Positions 46,494 through 54,068 of a stretch of DNA of 64,000 bases are shown here, in pieces; position 1 is the stretch's first letter, and the number at the start of each line of letters is the position of its first letter. The notes below the pieces were generated by a model. The model searched no databases and was not told the origin of the DNA. It worked only from the letters and a program-made list of their open reading frames with translations. A program made the position numbers and the translations under genes. The DNA comes from Ignavibacteriota bacterium (GTDB lineage Bacteria; Bacteroidota; Ignavibacteria; UBA10030; UBA6906), in the NCBI GenBank assembly GCA_016707525.1, contig JADJHP010000001.1, positions 558,001 through 622,000 on the forward strand, read 5' to 3'.

Positions 46494-46522
46494 AGTATAC
46501 CGCAGCGACGGCTCATTGTCAA
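46494..46522 (-). promoter_or_regulatory. strong promoter of the orphan gene at 45956-46486
   Basis: Minus strand: perfect -35 TTGACA (46517-46522), 17-base spacer, -10 TATACT (46494-46499). Seven bases (TCCTGTC) separate the -10 box from ATG, so the transcript should begin at or next to the start codon. Confidence 0.75.
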
Positions 46523-46547
46523 GATGGATGGGCCGGCGCGGGCGGCG

Positions 46548-46576
46548 TTGCTATCTTCGCGTATTCGGCGTACCTT
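46548..46576 (+). promoter_or_regulatory. candidate promoter of tnaA
   Basis: -35 TTGCTA (46548-46553), 17-base spacer, -10 TACCTT (46571-46576). It is divergent from the promoter at 46494-46522, and leaves about 17 bases of leader including GGACGGAAG before ATG 46600. The -10 match is moderate. Confidence 0.4.
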
Positions 46577-46599
46577 CCATGCACGACAGGACGGAAGCC

Positions 46600-47973
46600 A
46601 TGAAAACCATCATTGAACCATTCCGCATCAAATCGGTAGAGCCGATCACATTCACCTCGCGCGCAGAGCGGGAGTTGATCCTGGCAGAAGGCTCCTACAA
46701 TCTGTTCCTCATCCGCGCGGAGCATGTGCTCATCGATCTCCTCACGGACAGCGGGACCTCGGCAATGAGCGCCGACCAGTGGGCAGGGATGATGCGGGGC
46801 GACGAATCCTATGCGGGGGCGCGCAGCTTCTATCGGTTCGAGGAAAAGGTGCGTTCGCTCACCGGCATGCGGCATATCATTCCGACCCATCAGGGACGCG
46901 CCGCCGAGAAGATCCTCTTCTCCATAGCGGGAGGGCCGGGAAAGGTCGTGCCCAACAATTCTCACTTTGATACCACACGGGCGAACGTCGAATTCTCCGG
47001 CGCCGAGGCGGTCGACCTGCCGTGTGAAGTGGGGAAGGACCCGGACACCATCGCGGACTTCAAGGGGAACATGGATGTCGCCGCGTTGGATGCCTTCATC
47101 ACCCGCACGGGGAGGGAACGGATCCCCCTGTGTATGCTGACCATCACCAACAACTCCGGCGGGGGGCAGCCTGTCTCGATGGCGAACATCCGCGCCGTCC
47201 GTGAAGTGTGTACGCGCAACGGCATCCCCCTGTTCCTTGATGCCTGCCGGTTCGCAGAGAATGCGTACTTCATCAAGTTGCGCGAGCCCGGCTACGCGGA
47301 CACGAGCGTGGCAAGTATCGCCCGGGAGATGTTCTCATACGCGGATGGGGTCACGATGAGTGCGAAGAAGGATGCGCTCGTCAACATGGGTGGATTCCTG
47401 GCGCTCAACGACGACGCCATGGCCGCCGCTGCCAGGAATTTGCTGATCGTGACGGAAGGGTTTCCGACGTACGGGGGTTTGGCAGGGCGGGACCTTGAAG
47501 CCATCGCCCAGGGGCTGGATGAGATCCTGGATGAGCACTATTTACAGTACCGGATCCGCTCCGTGGCCTATCTCGGAGACCGGTTGGTGGCCGCCGGGGT
47601 TCCCATTCTCCGCCCCCCGGGGGGGCATGCGATCTATCTCAATGCGAAGAAATTCCTCCCGCACATTCCGGTTTCCGAGTATCCCGGGCAGGCGCTGTCG
47701 ATCGAACTCTATCTGGCGGCCGGGATCCGCTCTGTGGAGATCGGAAGCGTGATGTTCGGGAAATACGACCCCGCGGGGCACCTTATCCCGGCGCGGATGG
47801 AGTTGGTTCGCCTGGCCATCCCCCGGAGGGTCTATACCCAGAGCCACATTGACTACGTGATCGAAGCCGTGATCGAGGTATTCCAGAACAGGGAGGCTTT
47901 GCGGGGGGTCAGGATCGTGGAGGAACCACCTATGCTCCGGCACTTCACCGCAAAGTTCAAGAAAGTTGTATAA
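46600..47973 (+). CDS. tnaA: tryptophanase (beta-eliminating lyase)
   Basis: 457 residues, PLP fold-type I. Splits tryptophan to indole, pyruvate and ammonia. The PLP lysine is Lys257 in MSAKKDALVNMGG. Two positions distinguish it from tyrosine phenol-lyase: Asp in the FDTT segment (Thr124 in TPL) and Ile in RSVEIGS where TPL has the essential Arg381. Both favour tryptophanase. PTHQGRAAEKIL and FPTYGGLAGRDLEAIAQGL are further family marks. No tnaC-like leader peptide or tnaB permease is adjacent. GGAAG ribosome-binding site before ATG. Confidence 0.9.
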   Translation: MKTIIEPFRIKSVEPITFTSRAERELILAEGSYNLFLIRAEHVLIDLLTDSGTSAMSADQWAGMMRGDESYAGARSFYRFEEKVRSLTGMRHIIPTHQGRAAEKILFSIAGGPGKVVPNNSHFDTTRANVEFSGAEAVDLPCEVGKDPDTIADFKGNMDVAALDAFITRTGRERIPLCMLTITNNSGGGQPVSMANIRAVREVCTRNGIPLFLDACRFAENAYFIKLREPGYADTSVASIAREMFSYADGVTMSAKKDALVNMGGFLALNDDAMAAAARNLLIVTEGFPTYGGLAGRDLEAIAQGLDEILDEHYLQYRIRSVAYLGDRLVAAGVPILRPPGGHAIYLNAKKFLPHIPVSEYPGQALSIELYLAAGIRSVEIGSVMFGKYDPAGHLIPARMELVRLAIPRRVYTQSHIDYVIEAVIEVFQNREALRGVRIVEEPPMLRHFTAKFKKVV

Positions 47974-48002
47974 AGTGCTGAAAAACCGTATCATATATGA
48001 TA
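47966..48002 (+). promoter_or_regulatory. promoter with overlapping palindrome before the Yip1-type gene
   Basis: -35 TTGTAT (47966-47971), 17-base spacer, -10 TATCAT (47989-47994). The -10 box is the left half of a perfect 14-base palindrome TATCATATATGATA (47989-48002) that reaches to the ATG at 48004. It could be an operator, or a fortuitous A+T-rich repeat. The -35 box overlaps the tnaA stop. Confidence 0.45.
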
Positions 48003-48003
48003 T

Positions 48004-48711
48004 ATGAAAGCACGCGGCTTGACGCGGGCATGTCCCGTCTGTGGTACGGAGAACGACGACCTTGCAGTGGTCTGTTCGTCCTGCAAAGGATACATCCAGG
48101 CAAAGGTCGATACGCTTGACCTGTTCCAGACGATCTGGGGCCTGATGGAGTCCCCATCGGCCACGTTCCGCCGGATCGCGCTTGCAGGGTCGAAGAACTA
48201 CATCGTGCCCCTTACCGTCCTGTTCGGCGTTGCGCTTGTGTACGCGCTGCTCTGGAATGCGAACTACGGCGTTCGCGAGCCGCAGTTGGCGACGATCCTG
48301 GGCCTCGGGATCCTTGCCGGCCCGGTGCTCGGAGCGGTGGTGTTCCTGGTCTTGTCGAGATTCCTTTCGGTCGTCACGCCACTCGGTGGTCGAAAGGTCA
48401 CACCCCGCAATGCCTTCGCCATGCTCGCATACGCCGTCGTACCGGTGGTGCTGTCGCTCATCATCATCTTTCCGATCGAGATCGCGGTGTTCGGGATCTA
48501 TCTCTTCGACACGAACCCGCCGCCGATCGTGCTCAATCCCCTGGCGTATGTCGTCCTCATCGGGCTCGATGGGATCGCGGCGCTCTGGTCGGTGGTGCTT
48601 GTGTGGACCGGCATCCGCGTGATGGCGGGGTGCAGTCCCGGTGTTGCCGTCGTGCTGACGGCCGCCTGCCTTGCGGCGGTGGGCGCACTCTTTCTCATTC
48701 CGCTCCGGTGA
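48004..48711 (+). CDS. zinc-ribbon and Yip1-like membrane protein
   Basis: 235 residues. The N-terminus is a zinc ribbon (CPVCG...CSSC, residues 10-27), followed by a short linker and five membrane helices with the YIP1 pattern, including SPSATFRRIA just before the first helix. The function of bacterial Yip1-type proteins is unknown. The stop overlaps the next gene as GTGA. Inner-membrane location is expected, with the zinc ribbon in the cytoplasm. Confidence 0.8.
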   Translation: MKARGLTRACPVCGTENDDLAVVCSSCKGYIQAKVDTLDLFQTIWGLMESPSATFRRIALAGSKNYIVPLTVLFGVALVYALLWNANYGVREPQLATILGLGILAGPVLGAVVFLVLSRFLSVVTPLGGRKVTPRNAFAMLAYAVVPVVLSLIIIFPIEIAVFGIYLFDTNPPPIVLNPLAYVVLIGLDGIAALWSVVLVWTGIRVMAGCSPGVAVVLTAACLAAVGALFLIPLR

Positions 48712-49067
48712 ATGATGGAGAGGCAGCGTTCGAACGTGTGGTGGAGGAGGAGTACAGCAACCTTCCGCTGGTGTTCCGGGAAACGATGGAGAACATCCGG
48801 ATCGTCGTGGAGGACCTCCCGCCTGCATCGCGGAGGAAGAGGGGGCTGTTGCTGGGAGAGTACCACGGCATTCCGCTGACACAGCGGGGTGCCGAGTACG
48901 GTATGTATCCGGTGATGCCGGATACGATCACGCTGTATCAGCTGAACCTGGAAGATCTGGCGGCACAGGAGGGTGACCTGCGGCAACACATCCGCGAGAC
49001 CCTCATCCACGAGATCGGCCATTACTTCGGCATGTCGGAAGCGGAGATCCGACGGGCCGGTTATTGA
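48708..49067 (+). CDS. small zincin-like metallopeptidase family protein
   Basis: 119 residues from a GTG at 48708. The HEIGH motif (HExxH) lies near the C-terminus in IRETLIHEIGHYFGMSEAEI, preceded by LLLGEYHGIPLTQRG and PDTITLYQLNLE, the pattern of the short DUF1025/MetTGM-type metallopeptidase family. Members are cytoplasmic and of unknown substrate. Coupled to the Yip1-type gene by a 4-base overlap, which suggests a joint, undescribed role. Confidence 0.83.
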   Translation: MNDGEAAFERVVEEEYSNLPLVFRETMENIRIVVEDLPPASRRKRGLLLGEYHGIPLTQRGAEYGMYPVMPDTITLYQLNLEDLAAQEGDLRQHIRETLIHEIGHYFGMSEAEIRRAGY

Positions 49068-49106
49068 TGCGCCCCGGCGCATGTCTACGCAAAGAGAAAG
49101 GAACCT

Positions 49107-49403
49107 ATGTCGAAGGTCATTACCACGATCACGTATGCAGTGAAGCCGGAAGCGCGGGCTGCATATGAGAAGCACATCGCACAACTGAAGTCTTTGCTCA
49201 CCGCGGCAGGCAAGGACTACACCATCTTTGAGGTCGAAGGAAAGAAGAATCAGTTCCTGGAAATGTTCGTCACCGCTACCGAGGCGGAGTATGAAGCGCT
49301 GGAGGATAGCATGACGCCGGAGATGGAAGCGCTCATCTCGCAGGTCGGAACGCTGGTGGACAAGGGCGGGATGAAGTATACGACGTACATCGAGAAGTTC
49401 TGA
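49107..49403 (+). CDS. small conserved-looking protein, unknown function
   Basis: 98 residues, with an alternating strand-helix pattern (VITTITYAVKPEARAAYEKHIAQLKSLL, then DYTIFEVEG, then FLEMFVTATEAEYEALED) that resembles a ferredoxin-like alpha/beta fold such as dimeric alpha-beta barrel proteins. No catalytic motif is visible and I cannot name a family. AAGGAA ribosome-binding site; one base separates it from the hemerythrin gene. Confidence 0.75.
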   Translation: MSKVITTITYAVKPEARAAYEKHIAQLKSLLTAAGKDYTIFEVEGKKNQFLEMFVTATEAEYEALEDSMTPEMEALISQVGTLVDKGGMKYTTYIEKF

Positions 49404-49404
49404 C

Positions 49405-49890
49405 ATGGTCGTGCGCCGCCCGGTCGACCCCATCGCGCGGTTCATGCAAGAGCACGATGTGACGCTGATGCACCTCTCTTCGCTGAACCGGGCGACACGC
49501 GCTCTCGTGGAGCATGGCTACTCGAAGGAGACGGCCGTTCGCGTCCGCGACGCGGTCGGCTTTCTGGCGGATGAGGTCGACGTGCATAACAGACATGAAG
49601 AAGAGGCGCTCTTTCCGGTGCTGGAGCGCTACGTGGAAGGACCGACGGATGTGATGCGGGAAGAGCATCGCGCCCTCAAGCGCGAATTGAAGAAGCTCAG
49701 GGGCGCAGTGAAGAAGCTCGGCGCCGGACGTCCCCGCGCGGCAACGCTCAAGGCCGTCCGGACGCATGCCCAGACCGTGATACAGAAGTTCGTCAACCAC
49801 ATCCACAAAGAAAATAACATATTGTTCCCGCTCGTCCAGAAGTTCCTGACGCGGGATGCGCTACGCGAGATAGCGCGCCGGCTGGTGTGA
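49405..49890 (+). CDS. hemerythrin-like (HHE) domain protein
   Basis: 161 residues. Four helices carry the di-iron ligands of the HHE family: His near residue 17 (QEHDVTLMHL), HNRHEEEALFP, EEHRALKREL, and HIHKENNILFPLVQKF. Such proteins bind O2 or NO, sense iron or redox state, or repair iron-sulfur clusters. It is likely cytoplasmic. Location after a small unknown gene offers no further clue. Confidence 0.88.
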   Translation: MVVRRPVDPIARFMQEHDVTLMHLSSLNRATRALVEHGYSKETAVRVRDAVGFLADEVDVHNRHEEEALFPVLERYVEGPTDVMREEHRALKRELKKLRGAVKKLGAGRPRAATLKAVRTHAQTVIQKFVNHIHKENNILFPLVQKFLTRDALREIARRLV

Positions 49891-49932
49891 GCCGCAGTCC
49901 GCAACTACCCACATTCCACCCCGGGACCATCT

Positions 49933-51084
49933 ATGAGCCGGAACCTCTCCTCCTCCCAGTTCATTGCACTGCTTGACGCGGTATTCCAATGCGGCCCGCG
50001 GGAACGTGGGCTCACATTCATGGTGGATCTCCCGGGCGACCGCCTGCACGACAGCTCCGCATGGATGGACCGCCGCAGGATCGCCACGGAGTGGTACCTG
50101 ACGCTCCAGGATAGCTGGGATGCGATGCCGTTCGAGAAGTTGACCTTCTGCGCGTATCCGAATGTCGGGACGAACAACGGCGACCTCCCGCAGGAGATTC
50201 TCCTTGTCGAACAGGTGAACCGCCACGGGACCATCGCCTCGGGCCTCGACACGACCCTCGAAGAAGTACTGAATGACTCCAGTATCGTTCTCGCGCCGAC
50301 AGAACTCTCCTCCACCGCCCCCCTGAAGGTGCTGGCGCGGCGTCTCGGTTTCCGTGGCGCTACGATGCCCGGCTTCTCCCGCGCGATGATCCCTGCACTG
50401 GGTTTGAACTATGAGAGCGTGAACCGCCGGGTGCTCCAGATCCAGGAACGAATGAACCGGGCGAGCGGCGCGAATGTTATGCTTGGCGTGGGTGACGACG
50501 CGCTCTTCCCGCTCCACATCGACCTGCGGTTCCGCAATGGCCATGCGAGCGGCGGGCTGATCCGCCAGCCCGGCAGTGTCGCAAATCTCCCCTCCGGGGA
50601 GGCATACATCGTGCCTTACGAAGGCGAGGAGCCGGGCGAGCGCAGCCAGACCACAGGTGTCCTTCCTGTCCAATTCGGAAGCGAAGTGGTCCGCTTCCGG
50701 ATCAAGGAGAACAAGGCGGTTGAGGTCCTGAGCGAAGGACCGGCTGCCGAGAAGCAGGCGCGACTCCTGGCAGGGGAGCCCGCCTATGGGAATATCGCGG
50801 AACTCGGTGTGGGGGTCCTGAGCGAGTGGGGCGTGAAACCCGTTGGGAGCACGCTCCTCGACGAGAAACTGGGGCTCCATATTGCCTTTGGGCGCAGCGA
50901 ACATTTCGGGGGCCAGACGGGACCGGCACAGTTCTCGGCGCCGGACAAGGTCGTGCATATCGATTGGGTCTATGTCCCCGAGGTGCAGCCTTCCATTCAG
51001 GTGAGATATGTGAATTTCATCTACCCTGATGGATCAGAAGAGACCATCATCCGTGATGGACGGCTCATGGTCGGTAAGCTCTAG
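49933..51084 (+). CDS. aminopeptidase T (M29)-like protein
   Basis: 383 residues. The C-terminal half resembles M29 leucyl-aminopeptidase-like proteins: LPSGEAYIVPYEGEEPG, PAYGNIAELGVGVLSEWG, LLDEKLGLHIAFGRSEHFGG and KVVHIDWVYVPE. These include the Glu/His/Asp residues that bind metal in the family. The N-terminal part is divergent. A cytoplasmic metallopeptidase is plausible, but enzymatic activity is not proven for this branch. ATG at 49933. Confidence 0.72.
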   Translation: MSRNLSSSQFIALLDAVFQCGPRERGLTFMVDLPGDRLHDSSAWMDRRRIATEWYLTLQDSWDAMPFEKLTFCAYPNVGTNNGDLPQEILLVEQVNRHGTIASGLDTTLEEVLNDSSIVLAPTELSSTAPLKVLARRLGFRGATMPGFSRAMIPALGLNYESVNRRVLQIQERMNRASGANVMLGVGDDALFPLHIDLRFRNGHASGGLIRQPGSVANLPSGEAYIVPYEGEEPGERSQTTGVLPVQFGSEVVRFRIKENKAVEVLSEGPAAEKQARLLAGEPAYGNIAELGVGVLSEWGVKPVGSTLLDEKLGLHIAFGRSEHFGGQTGPAQFSAPDKVVHIDWVYVPEVQPSIQVRYVNFIYPDGSEETIIRDGRLMVGKL

Positions 51085-51113
51085 AACGATGATTCAATGG
51101 ACGCTGCAGTAAC

Positions 51114-51464
51114 ATGAAATTAAAGAAGTTAACACGTCTCGACTCAAGTACTCTCCAGCTTCAATGGGACGATGGCCACATCGGTCCGTCGCCCCTTATG
51201 CTCCTGCGGGATGCCTGTCCGTGTGCGGGGTGCCAGGGCGAGACTGTCCTGCTTCATCACTATGCGCCCGTCCCGGAATCGAACCCCCATCCGGGCAAAT
51301 ACAACTTGAAAGCGGCAGAGACAGTTGGCAGTTATGCCCTCAAATTGATCTGGGAAGATGGGCATGAACAGGGGCTCTACACATGGGAACATCTCCGTTC
51401 TCTCTGCTGCTGCGAGGAATGCGTCAGCGCGCGGGGGGAGACACAAGGAGAAGGATCACAGTGA
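51114..51464 (+). CDS. DUF971 domain protein
   Basis: 116 residues, the DUF971 (gamma-butyrobetaine hydroxylase N-terminal-like) fold: TLQLQWDDGHIGPSPLMLLRDACPCAGC and ALKLIWEDGHEQGLYTWEHLRSLC. The cysteine-rich CPCAGC and CCCEEC segments may bind zinc or an iron-sulfur cluster; some DUF971 proteins are linked with Fe-S carrier functions. Overlaps the flavin reductase gene as GTGA. Confidence 0.85.
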   Translation: MKLKKLTRLDSSTLQLQWDDGHIGPSPLMLLRDACPCAGCQGETVLLHHYAPVPESNPHPGKYNLKAAETVGSYALKLIWEDGHEQGLYTWEHLRSLCCCEECVSARGETQGEGSQ

Positions 51465-51979
51465 GTCAACGGATGGAACGCTCAAGTCCGATAGAGGTTA
51501 TCCCGTATGCCCTCTGGATCTGTTCAACGGGTGGTGCCGGCCACGTCTCTTCGATCGTTGTCACCTGGGTGACCCAACTTTCATTTTCTCCGCAGCTTAT
51601 TGGAATGTCCCTGGAGACGGGGAGCGAGTTCCTCGGCCAGGTGCGGAACAATGGATCGTTCACGCTGGCGATGCTCCCGCGCGAGGGGGGGAAGGATATA
51701 GCCAAACGCATCATGAAGGCTGGAGCTATGCCGCTTCCCCCGGCATTCGCAGAGTTGTTCCGGACCGATAGTTCCTGGTATGGGGCACCCCACGGAGCCC
51801 TCGGAGCACTGCGGTGCACGGTCAGCGCGCTTACCCCGACAGGGGACCACACGCTCGTCACCGGAACGGTGCTCGGCGAGGAGCGGTGGATCGAGGGGAA
51901 TCCGCTCCATCTGAGCGACACGGGCTGGCGTTATACGAAACCGGGGGCCGAGGCGCCTCCGACACCATCACAGGACTGA
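51461..51979 (+). CDS. flavin reductase-like (FMN-binding split barrel) protein
   Basis: 172 residues from a GTG at 51461 overlapping the DUF971 stop. The split-barrel pattern is visible: IPYALWICSTGGAGHVSSIVVTWVTQLSFSPQLIGMSLETGSEFLGQVRNNGSFTLAML. Members bind FMN and reduce flavins or act as oxidoreductases. Co-transcription with DUF971 hints at a redox partnership. An ATG at 51473 would shorten it by four codons. Confidence 0.82.
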   Translation: MSQRMERSSPIEVIPYALWICSTGGAGHVSSIVVTWVTQLSFSPQLIGMSLETGSEFLGQVRNNGSFTLAMLPREGGKDIAKRIMKAGAMPLPPAFAELFRTDSSWYGAPHGALGALRCTVSALTPTGDHTLVTGTVLGEERWIEGNPLHLSDTGWRYTKPGAEAPPTPSQD

Positions 51980-52027
51980 CAGGACGGTCATGGCCGCATA
52001 CGATGCCTCGAGGGATTTGTAGGATCA

Positions 52028-52180
52028 TTGAGCGATACAGAGCGGGCTTCACTGCGTGAAGAACTGCGGTCGCTGCGTGCGGAACTCCTTGCGGCACGAA
52101 GCGAGGATGCCCGCGTGCGGCTGGTCCATGAGTTCATCCGCGGGGCGAAAGAGTCGTACGCCGGGGTGAAGAAGGGGTAG
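52028..52180 (+). CDS. possible small coiled-coil protein (50 residues)
   Basis: TTG start at 52028, stop 52180. The peptide is Leu/Glu/Arg/Ala rich with a heptad-like ERASLREELRSLRAELL, then VHEFIRGAKESYAGVKKG. Codon third positions are strongly G/C, as in neighbouring genes. An AGGA lies just before the start, though spacing is short. No family recognised. It lies between the flavin reductase gene and a bidirectional terminator. Confidence 0.4.
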   Translation: MSDTERASLREELRSLRAELLAARSEDARVRLVHEFIRGAKESYAGVKKG

Positions 52181-52188
52181 GCACAGAA

Positions 52189-52223
52189 CACCATAGGGCG
52201 GCCTTTCGAGCCGCCCTATGGTG
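52189..52223. terminator. bidirectional terminator between convergent genes
   Basis: CACCATAGGGCGGC (52189-52202) and its perfect complement (52210-52223) form a 14-base stem with loop CTTTCGA. There is no long T-run on either side. It sits exactly between the plus-strand group ending at 52180 and the minus-strand peptidase gene ending at 52239, so it likely serves both. Confidence 0.65.
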
Positions 52224-52238
52224 AACTTCCGTTGGACC

Positions 52239-52562
52239 TCAGTTGCGTTTTTGCATCACGGCCTTGAGCTGGACCACCTTGCCGTCACGGTTCACTTCCA
52301 ACATCACTTCGTCTCCCGCCTTCAGTTCGCCCAGCATCCCCATGTAATCGTAGATGTTCATGATCTTCTTGCCGCCCATCGCGATCAGGATATCTCCCGC
52401 TTTCAGTCCGGCTTTCTCACCCGCGCCGTTCGGACGCACACCGCTCACCTTCATGCCCGTGCTGCTCTCTCCCACATCGGGCACGATACCGAGCGTCACG
52501 GTGAAGCTCCGGCTGTCGCCACTTCCACTGCCACGGCCTGCTGCCGCGATCTGGACACGCAC
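52239..52562 (-). CDS. PDZ domain, C-terminal part of the M28 peptidase (frameshifted)
   Basis: About 107 residues forming one PDZ domain: VTLGIVPDVGESSTGMKVSGVRPNGAGEKAGLKAGDILIAMGGKKI. In homologous M28 peptidases this domain directly follows the sequence IVSDLDTMSARP, which here lies in another frame ending at 52496. Adding one C to the C6 run (G6 at 52566-52571 on the plus strand) joins the two. The GTG at 52562 could start it separately, but no ribosome-binding site is seen, so it is most likely the broken 3' part of the upstream gene. Confidence 0.75.
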   Translation of the reverse strand: MRVQIAAAGRGSGSGDSRSFTVTLGIVPDVGESSTGMKVSGVRPNGAGEKAGLKAGDILIAMGGKKIMNIYDYMGMLGELKAGDEVMLEVNRDGKVVQLKAVMQKRN

Positions 52563-54052
52563 AAAGGGGGGCGGGCCGACATCGTATCGAGATCGCTCAC
52601 GATCGCGTTCACAAGCTTCGTGATCTTCTCGTGGCCGGCAAAATTGATCTTTTCGGCATCATCCGAAGGCTTATGATAATCGTCATGGGTGCCGGTGAAG
52701 AAGAACAGCACCGGAACATCCTTGCCGTAAAAGCTCGCATGGTCACTGGGGCCGAACCCGTCAGGGTTCATCGTGATCGAGAACGTAGTGTCGGCGCTAT
52801 GGCGGGTGATCAAGCCAGGCCAAATGGTCGAGGTTCCCGTCCCCCCGATCGACAGCGCCTTGTTCTGCAGCCGACCGACCATATCCATGTTCAGCATGGC
52901 GATCGTCTGTGCGAGCGGGAAGAACGGCATCGAGACATACGCCTGCGAGCCGAGGGTCCCGAGCTCTTCGCCCGAGAAGAAGGCGAACACATACGAGCGG
53001 CGCACGGTGGCTGCTTGCGACCCGATCGCCTGTGCAAGTTCGAGCAGGGAAGCGGTGCCCGACGCGTTGTCGTCGGCCCCGTTATGGATCGCCAGGGTGT
53101 CCGGAACCATGGAACCCGACCCGGGCCCGCCCATGCCCAGGTGATCCATGTGGGCGCCCAGCACGATGACCTCATCCTTCAGGAGCGGATCGTTGCCTTC
53201 GATATACGCGACGATGTTCGACGTCTGGCTGCTCACACGGTTCACGCTGATATCGAACGAAGCGCTGCAGTCCTTCAACTCGAAGCTTTTTGGCTGCAGC
53301 TGTGCGCGCATGGTGTCCTGCAGGACCTTCAGGGGCCAGCCTGCCGCGCGAAAGTACGGCTCGAGGAGGTCGCGCTTCATCGAAACGGCAACGATCCCGG
53401 ATGATCCTGCGCCCTGGTCGAGCGCCAGCTTGTAGAGCCCATCCTCGCCCTCGTCCGCGGGGCCATTGATCAGGATCATGGCCACCGCACCTTTATCGCG
53501 CGCAACACGCGCCTTGTTCCGTAATCCTGTGTGACGCTGGAACTCGCTCCGCGGCGAGGCTCCGTCCGGCCCGTAGCGGAACATGACCACGACCTTTCCC
53601 TTCACATCGATCCCCGCAAAATCGTCATACTGTTTCTCGGGAGCGGCGACGCCGTATCCGACGAACACCAGGGGGCCCTCCACCGCGGCCGACCCGGAGA
53701 ATCCGAAGGGCCGGAAGTCCACGTCCACCTTCAACGAGCGATCGCCCGCAGGCCCTTCGAGTTCAGCGGTATTCTTGTCGCCAAGTTTCACCGCGGACAC
53801 GAATTCGAACGGCTGGAAATAGGTGTTGTTGATGCCGGCCGGCTTCAAACCAGCGACCTTGAGCTTGGCCGCGATGTAGATGGCTGCTTCATCGTTGCCC
53901 TTCGTCCCGGACCCGCGCCCGGCCAGCTCGTCCGAGGCCAGATACCGGACATGCTCCCGGAGTTCTGCCGCAGTGATGGCTGCCGGGTTGGTCTGCGCTG
54001 CCACGGGCAGGGTAGCCGCGCACAGCAGCAATATCAGCAGGGTGTTCTTCAC
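52496..54052 (-). CDS. M28-family metallopeptidase with PA domain (frameshifted before its PDZ domain)
   Basis: 518 residues from a GTG at 54052 (AAGGATACC upstream). Signal peptide (NTLLILLLCAATLPVAAQ), a protease-associated domain (about residues 120-290) and the M28 catalytic domain with zinc ligands in GAHMDHLGMGG, HNGADDNASG, FFSGEELGTLGS, NMDMVGRL and YHKPSDDAEKI. Coding sequence is genuine to about 52572 (DTMSARPP); the last 23 residues are out of frame. It should be a secreted or periplasmic aminopeptidase. It lies 16 bases after the TolB-like gene. Confidence 0.87.
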   Translation of the reverse strand: MKNTLLILLLCAATLPVAAQTNPAAITAAELREHVRYLASDELAGRGSGTKGNDEAAIYIAAKLKVAGLKPAGINNTYFQPFEFVSAVKLGDKNTAELEGPAGDRSLKVDVDFRPFGFSGSAAVEGPLVFVGYGVAAPEKQYDDFAGIDVKGKVVVMFRYGPDGASPRSEFQRHTGLRNKARVARDKGAVAMILINGPADEGEDGLYKLALDQGAGSSGIVAVSMKRDLLEPYFRAAGWPLKVLQDTMRAQLQPKSFELKDCSASFDISVNRVSSQTSNIVAYIEGNDPLLKDEVIVLGAHMDHLGMGGPGSGSMVPDTLAIHNGADDNASGTASLLELAQAIGSQAATVRRSYVFAFFSGEELGTLGSQAYVSMPFFPLAQTIAMLNMDMVGRLQNKALSIGGTGTSTIWPGLITRHSADTTFSITMNPDGFGPSDHASFYGKDVPVLFFFTGTHDDYHKPSDDAEKINFAGHEKITKLVNAIVSDLDTMSARPPLCVSRSRQQAVAVEVATAGASP

Positions 54053-54068
54053 AAGGTATCCTTGGTTG

